The position numbers were made by a program, and so were the translations under genes. Shown piece after piece: positions 47,801-53,800 of a DNA stretch of 64,000 nt. Source of the stretch: Owenia fusiformis (taxonomy: Eukaryota > Annelida > Polychaeta > Sabellida > Oweniidae); NCBI GenBank assembly GCA_903813345.2, contig CAIIXF020000012.1:33430572-33494571 (forward strand), given 5' to 3'. Position 1 is the first letter of the stretch. Every line of letters starts with the position of its first letter. The notes under the pieces are model-generated. The model made no database searches. It was not told where the DNA came from and saw only the letters and a program-made list of their open reading frames with translations.

Positions 47801-50431
47801 CTTCTTATCCGTAATCTGTCAGCTCTACAGCAGATTAAAAATGGGATCAAAAAAGCATTCATATTAGGGCTGTTCATCTTAGAGAGGTGTTCATATTAGA
47901 GAAGCTGAGAGGTGTTCATATTAGAAAGGTGTTCAGATATACAGGTTTAACTCACTGTAACCTTTATTGTGTCTTAAATAAGACTTCTTGTGAATTTACC
48001 AGGCAAAATTAATTGAATTTACTACTGAAATAATTGGGAGTTTTATTTGCTTAATGGTAAATTCTCCATATTGTAAAATCAATGACTGTGACACTTGCAT
48101 GTCATCATATTTTTTATTCATTCTATTTTCTTTCTGCTAAGATTGCCATTATACTTTGAGAGTGACATGTGTACTAAAGATTTCCAATAATATAATTCTC
48201 TTTGTCAACAAGGTCAGAGGCCCCTTGAGAAGATAAACAGGCAGACTGTAGTGTACAGTTTAAGATTAGAATTTCAACTTCCTCATGCAATTCCAGCTTC
48301 CTATTTTCTTGTAAAAGTTTACATCCTATCTTATCCCATTCACCTATTAACTACTTGAATACTCAGAAAGATGGATATATATCAGTCACAGAATTTATTA
48401 CTAAAATGACTAGATAACTTTGACATTGAATTCAGTTGTTCAACTTATACAAAATCTGTATTTCCATACTATACATCAAACATTGTATGTACAGTATATT
48501 AATACAGAAATATGGCCAAATCAAGCAAAAAATAATAAAAACCCATATTACATTTCAATATCCCATAAATTATACCTCTTTAACAGTATTGAAGTGTGAT
48601 GTTGATAAAGAACAATGGTTCAATTTATCAAGGTTTCATATTGACTTAACAAAGGTGAATAAATACTGGTTCGTCTAAATTGATATTTTTAATATTATAG
48701 TCCATATTTTCATTAATCAGAATCCGTCTATTAATCTAATGCTTGATTAGACGCTATAGTTCTCAAAGAAAGTACAGGCTATGGATTCAATAATAGTTAA
48801 TCTGTATGTTATTCGACGAGATGCTTCATACAATTTGATCTGACAAAAGGAAATAGTTGAAAATAAATAAAAATCAATATTACTGTGACATCTGATTAAA
48901 AACCATGATAAAAATCAGGAAATAGCTATATTACCACGCGGTTCTAACTTCGACCGTTAATTTGCTGTACCAGATGCTTGGAAATCAAGGATTGCGAGTC
49001 TTATACTGCACCGTTTTTCTTCAAACTTATACCATTAAAAGCAAAACAAAATTGCCTTTCTGGTGGTGCATTACTTTATTGTAAAGAGTCCCTCGTTCTA
49101 GCAGCGTTATGGGACAAAAATGCAGCTGGAAGTAGGGACTCTGTTTAAGAGAATAATGTACCATCAGAAAGGGATTTTTGTTATGCTTTGAATGGAACAA
49201 GTTTGAAGAGAAACGGTGCAGTATGAGACTCGTATTATCCTTGATTTTCAAACATCTGGTAGGTCAAAAATTCAAATTAACGGTTAGGACCGTGTGATTA
49301 TGTCCCCAATAATCTTAGATCTAAAGATAATAACCATGGGTGTCAGAAGGGTGGGGGTGCAAACTCAACCCCTCTGAAATCACATTTTTCATCAGAAAAT
49401 AACTATCTAAAGTCCTTAAAAAATGATCAGATTGCACCAAATAATGACTTCAATGAAAACTTTTCCCCCTGGACCTCCCGAGATGCAGCCTAGCTATCAC
49501 CTGCTGCATCACCTGTATTTTCTAGAAAAACACAACCCCTTTTTCAAATATGGTCTGACGCCCCTGATAACAAAGATAATTTCTCACCTGGGACATCATA
49601 CCAATTAGCTCCATTTGTAACACCTCCGGGGAAATTGTCGCCTTCGCACAAATTGCCTTTAGGCATTGTAAGGTGGTTGTCTGCATAAACGTGCGCAAGG
49701 TGTTTAAATAGATCATTATCAGGTGTTTTACTCTCATGACCTTCGAGAATGTGCGATTTTGAGTCATCGAATGGGTAACTTGCGACTACACTTCCGCCAT
49801 GTAAATTAGCTGACAGAACAAAATGGTTATCCATAATCCATTGCATCATCGCTTCTGTTTCTGGCTGCCGCCTTTCATCTGTCAGTTGCTTCAAAAATTG
49901 ATCCGGGAAGTCCCTGTTGAGGTCTGCGCCATTGGCATTACTACGACCCTTCACCCCTTCACAGTCACCCTCCCAAGCTTTTTCAAAGCCATCAGGGTTC
50001 ATCGTAGGCATGACAAAAATATTGGTTGTGTTGACAAGTTTTGTGAGGCGTTCATCTCGGCCGTATTGCTTTAGTAAGTACTCAATTAGATAGGTAAGTA
50101 TCTGTCGACTGACTGCTTCATTACCGTGCATATTACCAACATATTTAAACATGGGTTTACTTGGATCTTCTGTTCCAACATTGTGAGTTATATGCATGTA
50201 CCAGAGATTTCTGCCTTCAACACTGGATCCAATATTTCCAAGTTTTGCAAGTTTTGGATAATCCTTCTCAAATCCTTGTAACATCAACGTTAATTCATTG
50301 TATTTCCAATAATGATCGGTTTTTGCTACAACACTAATTGAGACTACTGTATGTGTCGTTATTATCCAGAATATGGGCAAAATTGTCCAAAATATGCCTT
50401 TCGAAATTTTTACAAAACTTCCTGTCGCCAT
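14631..50431 (-). CDS. CPD: Carboxypeptidase D, four-domain membrane form (complete gene, 25 coding exons)
   Basis: Metallocarboxypeptidase of the M14B (CPE/N/D) subfamily, expected to remove C-terminal Lys/Arg from peptides in the trans-Golgi and secretory pathway. Coding exons run from 50431 to 14631 on the minus strand. All junctions are GT-AG and the phases add up to 5112 nt (1703 residues plus stop). Residues 1 to about 36 are a signal peptide. Carboxypeptidase domains lie at about 37-329, 417-777, 858-1148 and 1216-1518, each followed by a transthyretin-like beta-sandwich (from 330, 778, 1149 and 1519). A transmembrane helix covers about 1607-1632, with a 71-residue tail. Domains 1 and 2 keep H-x-x-E, N-R, the third His, Tyr and Glu. 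Domains 3 and 4 do not, so they are probably non-catalytic. Vertebrate CPD has three domains of which the last is inactive; this gene has one more. The start at 50431 has a good context and leads directly into the signal peptide; an in-frame ATG at 50482 is the alternative. Expression unknown. Confidence 0.97.
14900..15490. repeat. AT-rich 50-60-bp minisatellite before the CPD exon 25 acceptor
   Basis: Units of TATTTTCAATATTTTGTATG then TTTAATATTCTGTATTTTCC repeat about seven times, with shorter ATTATGTATTTTCA units at both ends. On the minus strand it runs directly into the exon 25 3' splice site. Confidence 0.9.
15570..15675 (-). CDS. CPD: CPD exon 24: membrane-proximal stalk and first half of the TM helix
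   Basis: 106 nt, residues 1582-1616 plus one base. A short stalk ([11 protein letters not shown]) leads into [10 protein letters not shown], the start of the hydrophobic segment completed by exon 25. Confidence 0.9.
15734..16563. repeat. Two near-identical 414-bp blocks of AGGTGAGGCA repeats
   Basis: The block starting AATGAAGCAAAGGTGTGGCT at 15735 recurs at 16150. Within each block, 20-25-bp units (AATAGGTGAGGCAATGTTGA) alternate with variants. Near-identity indicates a recent segmental duplication inside the exon 23-24 intron. Confidence 0.9.
16765..16953 (-). CDS. CPD: CPD exon 23: fourth transthyretin-like domain
   Basis: 189 nt, residues 1519-1581. [12 protein letters not shown] through [15 protein letters not shown]. 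Phase 0 at both ends. Donor ACCCAG|GTAAGA. Confidence 0.92.
17115..17246 (-). CDS. CPD: CPD exon 22: end of domain 4, catalytic Glu lost
   Basis: 132 nt, residues 1475-1518. [19 protein letters not shown] aligns with [19 protein letters not shown]. The Tyr is kept (Y1478) but the general-base Glu is N1489. Together with the losses in exons 18 and 19 this makes domain 4 catalytically dead by sequence. Confidence 0.93.
17385..18270. repeat. 30-bp array built from the CPD exon 21 donor, about 29 units
   Basis: On the minus strand the unit is GTAAGATTACAACATACTTG plus GGAAATGTAG. It begins at the true donor (18271/18270), so each unit boundary recreates TAG|GTAAGA, a near-consensus 5' splice site. 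Read on from exon 21, the unit ends in an in-frame TAG. Units further from the exon are more diverged, some with GTAAAA. Confidence 0.95.
18271..18338 (-). CDS. CPD: CPD exon 21: domain 4 lid; donor repeated in a 30-bp array
   Basis: 68 nt, residues 1452-1474. Ends GKQHCGKMQ, matching GGMQ of active domains. The donor ATGCAG|GTAAGATTAC is followed by about 29 tandem 30-bp units, many repeating ATGTAG|GTAAGATTAC. Confidence 0.9.
18714..18827 (-). CDS. CPD: CPD exon 20: domain 4
   Basis: 114 nt, residues 1414-1451 plus one base. Encodes [20 protein letters not shown] then [10 protein letters not shown], the helix before the lid, with two N-x-S/T sites. Acceptor TTTTAG|ATAATG, donor GCAAAG|GTAAAG. 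Confidence 0.9.
19215..19352 (-). CDS. CPD: CPD exon 19: domain 4, third His lost; parent of the 165-bp array
   Basis: 138 nt, residues 1368-1413 plus one base. [19 protein letters not shown] then [11 protein letters not shown] aligns with [19 protein letters not shown] and [11 protein letters not shown] of domain 1, so the third zinc His is Q1399. This is the only complete copy, with donor AAGA|GTAAGT at 19215/19214. About 51 copies truncated after the SGA codons lie upstream in transcript order (19353 to about 27800). Confidence 0.93.
19353..27830 (-). repeat. 165-bp array of truncated CPD exon 19 with its 3' splice site, about 51 copies
   Basis: Each unit on the minus strand reads ATTTATGTTATAAG|GTAAATGT and then about 105 nt of exon 19 (up to LQSGA), followed by intronic sequence starting TTATATCTAATCC. 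The exon part is in the phase of exon 18, but TAA follows three codons past the truncation, so inclusion would end the protein inside domain 4. No good donor is seen in a unit. Period is 165 with rare insertions of 2-6 bp. Copies fall into sequence subtypes (GACAGGGAGAAGGG, GACAATGAAAAGGG, GATAGAGAGAAAGG) that are interspersed. Confidence 0.95.
28136..28271 (-). CDS. CPD: CPD exon 18: domain 4, Asn-Arg pair lost
   Basis: 136 nt, residues 1323-1367 plus one base. [12 protein letters not shown] is conserved, but DLNRNFP is DLDSDFP (D1363-S1364), removing the substrate-carboxylate site. The donor CCAT|GTAAG leads into the intron that holds the 165-bp exon-fragment array. Confidence 0.92.
28384..28660. 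repeat. Hairpin and MITE-like sequence in CPD intron 17
   Basis: AAAGCTCATAGAAA and TTTCTATGAGCTT form a hairpin (about 28421-28474), followed by a non-coding stretch. The overlapping ORFs on both strands have no family match that I recognise. Confidence 0.4.
28744..28939 (-). CDS. CPD: CPD exon 17: domain 4, zinc motif retained
   Basis: 196 nt, residues 1257-1322. [14 protein letters not shown] then [15 protein letters not shown] keeps H1293 and E1296, unlike domain 3. Confidence 0.93.
29433..29601 (-). CDS. CPD: CPD exon 16: start of carboxypeptidase-like domain 4
   Basis: 169 nt, residues 1201-1256 plus two bases. Contains [18 protein letters not shown], the usual N-terminal helix and strand of these domains. 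Donor TACAG|GTGATT is fixed by continuity into exon 17 (SIGESVE). Confidence 0.9.
29843..30333. mobile_element. 491-bp TTAA-flanked MITE
   Basis: Termini AGCTGGACATCGCTCCAAAA and TTTCGGAGCGCAGTCCAGCT are inverted, flanked by TTAA on both sides, the target duplication of piggyBac and Kolobok superfamilies. No transposase ORF. It carries the tRNA-like sequence described separately. Confidence 0.8.
29986..30055 (-). pseudogene. tRNA-like sequence with AGC anticodon loop, inside the TTAA element
   Basis: The minus strand has an A box TGGTCTAGGGGT, an anticodon arm CTCGC-TTAGCAC-GCGGG (AGC, Ala-type loop on a Pro-like body), a B-box-like GATCGAATCC and a T run after CATTCGCC. The acceptor and T stems do not pair, so a functional tRNA is unlikely. 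Confidence 0.55.
30499..30654 (-). CDS. CPD: CPD exon 15: third transthyretin-like domain
   Basis: 156 nt, residues 1149-1200 plus one base. [12 protein letters not shown] through [14 protein letters not shown] follows the same template as exons 3 and 9. Confidence 0.9.
31358..31466 (-). CDS. CPD: CPD exon 14: end of domain 3
   Basis: 109 nt, residues 1113-1148 plus one base. [17 protein letters not shown] aligns with [17 protein letters not shown] of domain 1. The catalytic Glu is Ala, while the CCKYP landmark remains. Confidence 0.9.
31864..32074 (-). CDS. CPD: CPD exon 13: domain 3 lid region
   Basis: 211 nt, residues 1042-1112. Continues YPLDSKQ through [11 protein letters not shown] and [12 protein letters not shown]. 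Recognisable by position relative to the NGAxWY segment of active domains, but diverged. Confidence 0.9.
32497..32588 (-). CDS. CPD: CPD exon 12: domain 3, third His replaced
   Basis: 92 nt, residues 1012-1041 plus two bases. [15 protein letters not shown] aligns with [14 protein letters not shown], so the third zinc-binding His is Q1035. Confidence 0.9.
33046..33209 (-). CDS. CPD: CPD exon 11: domain 3 central part
   Basis: 164 nt, residues 957-1011. Contains [13 protein letters not shown], matching MPTMNPDG of active domains, but the DLNR segment is absent. The donor TTCT|GTATG at 33046/33045 is inferred mainly from phase continuity with exon 12. Confidence 0.85.
33836..34203 (-). CDS. CPD: CPD exon 10: start of inactive carboxypeptidase domain 3
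   Basis: 368 nt, residues 834-956 plus one base. The zinc motif position reads [12 protein letters not shown] instead of GNMHGNE, so His becomes N937 and Glu becomes D940. The acceptor TTTCTACTCCAG is directly preceded by the 32-bp array and looks like a modified unit of it. Confidence 0.92.
34204..34720 (-). repeat. 32-bp pyrimidine-rich, AG-free array at the CPD exon 10 acceptor, about 15 units
   Basis: On the minus strand the unit is CCTATGTATTTCTACTTCAT plus ACCTATTCACCC and contains no AG dinucleotide. The array ends at the true acceptor TTTCTACTCCAG, which differs from a unit's TTTCTACTTCAT at two positions. It therefore forms an AG-free, pyrimidine-rich tract of about 500 nt ending in the first AG. 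All three minus frames are open across it. Confidence 0.93.
34941..35110 (-). CDS. CPD: CPD exon 9: transthyretin-like domain after CP domain 2
   Basis: 170 nt, residues 778-833 plus two bases. Starts [12 protein letters not shown] and ends [13 protein letters not shown]. Same phases as exon 3. The following intron contains a 32-bp array running up to the exon 10 acceptor. Confidence 0.92.
35205..35670. repeat. Dispersed repeat fragments in CPD intron 8
   Basis: GGCCCGTAGCCAGGGGGCCC and later AACCCCTGGAATTTTT resemble 60410-60540. 35530-35665 (ACTTGAAAACATAATTG, ATATTGGCGTTAAGC, CATTGGTAGTCAG) matches the units at 55090-55800 in a DHX37 intron. Both are dispersed families. Confidence 0.6.
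35927..35952 (-). repeat. Fragment copy of the CPD exon 8 end and donor
   Basis: The last bases of exon 8 with its donor (ATGGTTCAG|GTAAGATCGTC on minus) recur 107 bp downstream in the intron, giving a second good 5' splice site. Confidence 0.85.
36044..36186 (-). CDS. CPD: CPD exon 8: end of catalytic domain 2
   Basis: 143 nt, residues 730-777. Contains GGMQDWNY (Y737) and [10 protein letters not shown] (catalytic E748). The last bases and donor are repeated as a fragment at 35927-35952 in the downstream intron. Confidence 0.94.
36618..36800. repeat. Dispersed repeat, same family as 1796-1925
   Basis: AAGGCATTAACATGC, ATCACCACCTGCTATTTGTT and AACAATATGTCACTACTT occur in the same order as at 1796. 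One tail unit only, not amplified here. Confidence 0.7.
37017..37116 (-). CDS. CPD: CPD exon 7: domain 2 lid segment
   Basis: 100 nt, residues 697-729 plus one base. Encodes the segment ending [12 protein letters not shown], homologous to [12 protein letters not shown] of domain 1. Acceptor TTTCAG|GCCCAT, donor GGCAG|GTAACA. Confidence 0.92.
37310..38070. repeat. Repeat-rich block bounded by inverted ATCCCAACGAAC
   Basis: ATCCCAACGAAC (about 37345) and GTTCGTTGGGAT (about 38057) are inverted. Between them, diverged units of about 130 bp (CCATTTTGAATTTT, AATCTGAAAAA, TTTGAGTATAAT, ATAGCCATACTT) repeat. Likely a non-autonomous element inserted a few bases inside the exon 6 donor side. Confidence 0.55.
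38079..38365 (-). CDS. CPD: CPD exon 6: substrate-binding and third-His exon of domain 2
   Basis: 287 nt, residues 601-696. Contains [11 protein letters not shown] (N618, R619) and [14 protein letters not shown] (H657), all conserved. The donor is followed within a few bases by a mobile-element-like inverted sequence ending at about 38070. Confidence 0.94.
38565..39872. repeat. 31-bp minisatellite in CPD intron 5, about 42 units
   Basis: Unit CCATTAACTATATCCACCAT plus AGTGTGGATTT, with CCATAGTG/CCATTGTG variants. It starts about 25 bp from the exon 5 donor but does not repeat the splice site itself. Confidence 0.93.
39897..40088 (-). CDS. CPD: CPD exon 5: zinc-site exon of catalytic domain 2
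   Basis: 192 nt, residues 537-600. Contains [14 protein letters not shown] with zinc ligands H548 and E551, and IMPTMNPDG. The acceptor (TTTAG|GTGAGCC) has a second diverged copy 49 bp upstream, starting at 40137. The donor CATGAAG|GTGAG abuts a 31-bp minisatellite. Confidence 0.94.
40089..40137 (-). repeat. 49-bp duplication of the CPD exon 5 acceptor and exon start
   Basis: Upstream of the true acceptor (exon start 40088) lies a copy beginning at 40137 that encodes [10 protein letters not shown] after TTTTAG. 49 bp is not a multiple of three, and TGA follows after read-through into the real exon, so it acts only as a decoy. Confidence 0.85.
40393..40829 (-). CDS. CPD: CPD exon 4: linker and start of catalytic domain 2
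   Basis: 437 nt, residues 391-536 plus one base. The transthyretin-like domain ends near VTLKQ. A Ser/Thr/Ala-rich linker of about 30 residues, plausibly O-glycosylated, follows, and then domain 2 begins with the pattern [14 protein letters not shown] and [11 protein letters not shown]. Confidence 0.93.
41194..41378 (-). CDS. CPD: CPD exon 3: transthyretin-like domain after CP domain 1
   Basis: Residues 330-390 plus two bases. Starts [12 protein letters not shown] and ends in [12 protein letters not shown], the usual pattern of the small beta-sandwich that follows M14B catalytic domains. Acceptor TACAG|GTTCAC, donor CATGG|GTAAAT. Confidence 0.93.
41735..41935. repeat. Irregular CCCTTCCCAAGG repeats
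   Basis: About 12-bp CCTTCCCAAGGC-like units in two clusters with a short unique spacer, in the intron between CPD exons 2 and 3. Note that the spacer ends only 12-20 bp from the exon 2 donor. Confidence 0.75.
41953..42095 (-). CDS. CPD: CPD exon 2: end of catalytic domain 1
   Basis: 143 nt, residues 282-329, enters in phase 1 and leaves in phase 0. Contains GGMQDFNY (Y289, equivalent to Tyr248 of CPA numbering) and FEITVELSC with the catalytic Glu E300. Same length and phase as exon 8 of domain 2, which points to internal domain duplication. It follows a 7.5-kb intron full of mobile elements. Confidence 0.95.
42366..43458. mobile_element. 1.09-kb mariner-like foldback MITE with TA duplication
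   Basis: Termini CGAGGGGTGATCCAAAAGTC and the exact inverse GACTTTTGGATCACCCCTCG, TA on both sides. The terminal repeats extend imperfectly for about 190 bp, including CCTGCCACCCGGAACGGTAT at the inner ends (42538 and 43265). The GATCCAAAAGTC tip resembles mariner-type ends. Internal ORFs do not look like transposase. Confidence 0.85.
43618..43850. repeat. Direct repeat of about 117 bp, two copies
   Basis: AGTACATAAAATATCAATAT, then ATGCTCTGAAAAACATGAGA and TCACAAAATGAGAGCA occur at about 43634 and 43744. Confidence 0.8.
44310..46042. mobile_element. 1.73-kb element with about 300-bp TIRs and 5-bp target duplication
   Basis: Starts CACCCTGGGTATAGTCTGTC and ends with its inverse. Arms match almost perfectly for about 285 bp (one mismatch early on), then imperfectly to about 320 bp. 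ATAGA flanks both sides (44305-44309, 46043-46047). Each arm has GTGCGCGAGT three times, like transposase-binding sites. A CAC tip plus 5-bp duplication is shared with Transib/RAG-like transposons, but the assignment is weak. No transposase ORF; the long open frames in the arms are the same sequence read twice. Confidence 0.88.
45013..45253. mobile_element. 241-bp MITE nested in the 1.73-kb element
   Basis: CCACCCTTGGTATACGCAGC at the left and its inverse at the right, extending about 65 bp (TCAAAAGCTGGACCTGTACG). TCC on both sides may be a 3-bp target duplication. Confidence 0.75.
46935..47790. repeat. 16-bp minisatellite, about 53 units
   Basis: Unit GTGTTCATACAGACAA, with GAGTTCATACAGACAA and ACTTCATACAGACAA variants. 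Downstream (47850-47950) are looser GTGTTCATATTAGAGA units, linking it to a dispersed family. All long open frames here are repeat artefacts. Confidence 0.95.
47800..48935. other. CPD intron 1, nothing beyond dispersed repeat tail
   Basis: AT-rich intronic sequence. Only the GTGTTCATATTAGA tail at the left is recognised. Confidence 0.4.
48938..49297. mobile_element. 360-bp foldback element in CPD intron 1
   Basis: Left arm (GGTTCTAAC, CCGTTAATTTG, ACCAGATGCTTGGAAATCAA, TACTGCACCGTTT) is inverted on the right (AAACGGTGCAGTATGAGACT, TTGATTTTCAAACATCTGGT, TTAACGGTTAGGACC). Arms about 110 bp, loop about 130 bp. No ORF. Confidence 0.75.
49339..49565. mobile_element. Degenerate MITE, GGCGTCAGA family (copy 2)
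   Basis: Starts GGTGTCAGAAGGG and ends ATATGGTCTGACGCCCC. Internal TGCACCAAATAATGAC matches the copy at 8671. It ends about 20 bp from the CPD exon 1 donor. Confidence 0.6.
49588..50431 (-). CDS. CPD: CPD exon 1: signal peptide and most of carboxypeptidase domain 1
   Basis: Encodes residues 1-281 plus one base. A lysine-containing N terminus precedes a hydrophobic run (residues 12-36). Zinc ligands H102 and E105 sit in GNMHGNE, substrate-binding N172-R173 in DLNRDFP, and the third zinc ligand H211 in NLHGGS. The donor reads CAG|GTGAG at 49588/49587. Unusually, most of a catalytic domain is in one exon, whereas the same part of domain 2 is split over exons 4-7. Confidence 0.95.
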
Positions 50432-50793
50432 TTTACTCAACAGGTGGTAACATAAACACAATCGTTCGCTTTTTTGATGCAAAAGAATGTTGCGCGAACT
50501 ACTTTCAATTAATCCTTAAATCCTAAGTTTATCATAATAAATTGCCACACGTCTGCTTAGTGCCTGTAATTCATATAACAAAAGAACTTAGAAATTACAT
50601 TTAGGTGTACCTAGATAAGAATAAATAGCAAACGAAAACTTCGAACTATTTTTTCATTACCGGAAGTCGAAGAATATTTTTGAAGGTGTTGCAGGTCACC
50701 ATGCTTTTTAAAAATATTGTAAATAACTAAAGTTTTTTTCATTTTCTATCTTAAATAGATAAGGAATACGGTGTAAGTAAATACAGTTCAGCA
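50432..50793. promoter_or_regulatory. Divergent promoter region between CPD and DHX37
   Basis: The two start codons are 362 bp apart on opposite strands, so both 5' UTRs and both core promoters must lie here unless upstream non-coding exons exist. No convincing TATA box at a fixed distance was seen. A bidirectional promoter is inferred from layout only. Confidence 0.6.
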
Positions 50794-50874
50794 ATGGCAA
50801 GACAAAGGAAACGATTCAATCAGAAGGCAAGGCAAAAAACAGACGTAAAAGTTGATCATTCAGAAGATAAAAAG
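50794..50874 (+). CDS. DHX37: DHX37 exon 1
   Basis: 27 codons of a strongly basic N terminus ([15 protein letters not shown]), plausible nucleolar targeting. Donor AAAAAG|GTGAGT. Confidence 0.93.
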
Positions 50875-53800
50875 GTGAGTCTCAAAATCCTGGTAAAATA
50901 AAATAAAAAATACATGTCCTCAGAATTTACAAATGTATCTTATGTAAATATGAGCTCTAGAGATGTACATAAGGTCGGTTCATCTTTGAATTCTGGGGTA
51001 TCTCCCCCTGGCCTGTAGCCGGCTTTTGCCAAATGGGGGAGGGGCTCAATTTTCAAAATCAAAGTGTTTTGAATTTATCTACATTAGTTCAGTATTTATC
51101 TAATAAATTTCACATAATTCTTCTTGACAATTATTAGAGTTTCTGTGTTTTCAGCTCCAATCTCTTGTTGATGGACATAGCAGAGAAGGATACGATGAAA
51201 GTAACCTACTGGTGCTGCCCTCTAGGAAACGCAAGACTAAAACATTAGCTCAAGATCAACATGTTCCTCAAAAATTGAGTAAAAAACAGCGGAAAAATCT
51301 ACAGAGAATCATTGATAAAAAAGCTAAAAAGTCAAAGGTATGTTGCATAGTTAGGAATTTTGGAGAGCTGAATAAATATGAATATTATACAAATATTTAT
51401 TAATTAATATTGAAGTGAAAACTTGTGAATCTTTCACAAATAATATACCATGAAGCACTCACATAAATGGAATAATAAACTAATGATGTCTAATTAATTC
51501 AATGTGCTCCCGGGTATATATAAAATTAAAATTACACTGGACTAAGTGGTGACTGGTGAATATCATTTGATATTCAATGGAAGTCACATGACTCCATTGA
51601 ATATCGCTTGTTATTTTTCAGTCACTTGAGGACATACACCCAATCAGAGAGTGAGGAATATAACAGTGAAACAATAATTTTGAATATTATTTCACCTATA
51701 CGAGCATTGTCTAATTTGTTTCAGAGTGCTGAATTATTATGTCTACTGCATATACATAATCTTCATGTTTCAGAGGGTTGAAATACTAGAGTCTCTGCAG
51801 AAGGTCCAAGCCAACCCCAAGGAACTCTCGATGCTCATTTCCACATCAGAAGTGACCAGTCAGAGATTCAAAGCAACGTTGGATATCGAACAATCTTCAA
51901 CAGGCCAGATAAAGGTCAACTCAATAAGTGGTAGTAATAAAAAGAAAAGAAAGTTGGAAGAAGATATTGAGATAAAGGATAGTAGTGAAAGCAGCACTGA
52001 TACTTCAGATTACTCTTCGGATGATGACGTAGATGATGAAACCACAAAGGGCAATATTGATGCCGTACAAAATCCAGATGATGCCAAAAACAATGATAAC
52101 AAATCAGATAGAACTGAAGACATTGAATGTAAGTCATCTGCAAATAAAACACCATTACCATCAGTGAGTCCTACTAAAACTAAAGTGAATAACTCAAATG
52201 AACACAGTGCAATAGGAGAAAAACATGATAAGACAACTGGTAAAGTGACAGAAGCAGCAAAGGAGAAGGCTCCAGTGAGATCTGTTATAAATGTTCCAGT
52301 TAACAGAACATCTGAAATACAGGTAAAAATGACATACTAAATTAACTTGAAGCATTATTATACAAAATATACATGAGAAAAGTCTGTCAAATCTTGTATA
52401 TGTGGCTTCAGAAACTCCAGTTGTTGGATGGATTGATAACTCATTATGATATGTGTAAATGGTACCTTTGTCCAAGTTTAGATAAACTTTTTAAATTGCT
52501 CAAAGGTTCAGCTTTAAACTCATTCTACTTTACATGCCTAAATGATACCTTTAATTTTTTTCTTTGTCTTTTTGGTAAAATCTGTAAATTGTTTAAAAAG
52601 AAAAAAATATTTTCCAGGAAAGCCGCCTTAAACTGCCCATATTAGGAGAAGAGCAGCATGTAATGGAGACTATTTCTGAACACCCTGTGGTCATTCTATG
52701 TGGTGCAACTGGGTCTGGTAAAACAACACAAGTTCCACAATTTCTATATGAAGCTGGATATGCCCAGTAAGTTCCTTTATAAAACACCATTATGCACAAT
52801 AAACCTGTATTTCTGAGCACCCTGTAGTTATCCTATGTGGTGCAACAGGTTCGGGTAAAACAACACAAGTCCCACAATTTCTATATGAAGCTGGATATGC
52901 CCAGTAAGTTCCTTTATAAAACACCATTATGCACAATAAACCTGTATTTCTGAGCACCCTGTAGTTATCCTATGTGGTGCAACAGGTTCGGGTAAAACAA
53001 CACAAGTTCCACAGTTTCTGTATGAGGATGGATATGCTCAGTAAGTTCTTTTATAAAACACCATTATGTACAATAAAACCTGTATTTCTGAACACCCTGT
53101 AGTCATTCTATGTGGTGCAACTGGGTCTGGTAAAACAACACAAGTTCCACAGTTTCTATATGAAGCTGGATATGCACAGTAAGTTCCTTTATGAAATACT
53201 ATTATGTACAATAAACTTGTATTTCTGAGCACCCTGTAGTTATCCTATGTGGTGCAACAAGATCGGGTCAATCAACACAAGTCCCTCAGTTTCTATATGA
53301 AGCTGGATATGCTCAGTAAGTTCCTTTATGAAACACTATTATGTACAATAAAATCTGTAACTCTGAGCACCCTGTAGTCATTCTATGTGGTGCAACAGGA
53401 TCAGGTAAAACAACACAAGTTCCACAGTTTCTATATGAAGCTGGATATGCTCAGTAAGTTCCTTTATGAAACAATATTATGTACAATAAAACCTGTATTT
53501 CTGAACACCCTGTAGTCATTCTATGTGGTGCAACAAGGTCTGGTAAAACAACACAAGTTCCGCAGTTTCTATATGAAGCTGGATATGCTCAGTAAGTTCC
53601 TTTATGAAACACTATTATGTACAATAAAATCTGTAACTCTGAGCACCCTGTAGTCATTCTATGTGGTGCAACAGTATCGGGTAAAACAACACAAGTTCCA
53701 CAGTTTCTATATGAAGCTGGATATGCTCAGTAAGTTCCTTTATGAAACAATATTATGTACAATAAAACCTGTATTTCTGAACATTCTGTAGTCATTCTAT

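Noticed and set aside
46901-47899. Long open frames of up to 276 codons in several frames ([14 protein letters not shown] repeats)
   Set aside because: The 16-bp unit lacks stops in any frame, so the ORFs are a by-product of the minisatellite inside a CPD intron.
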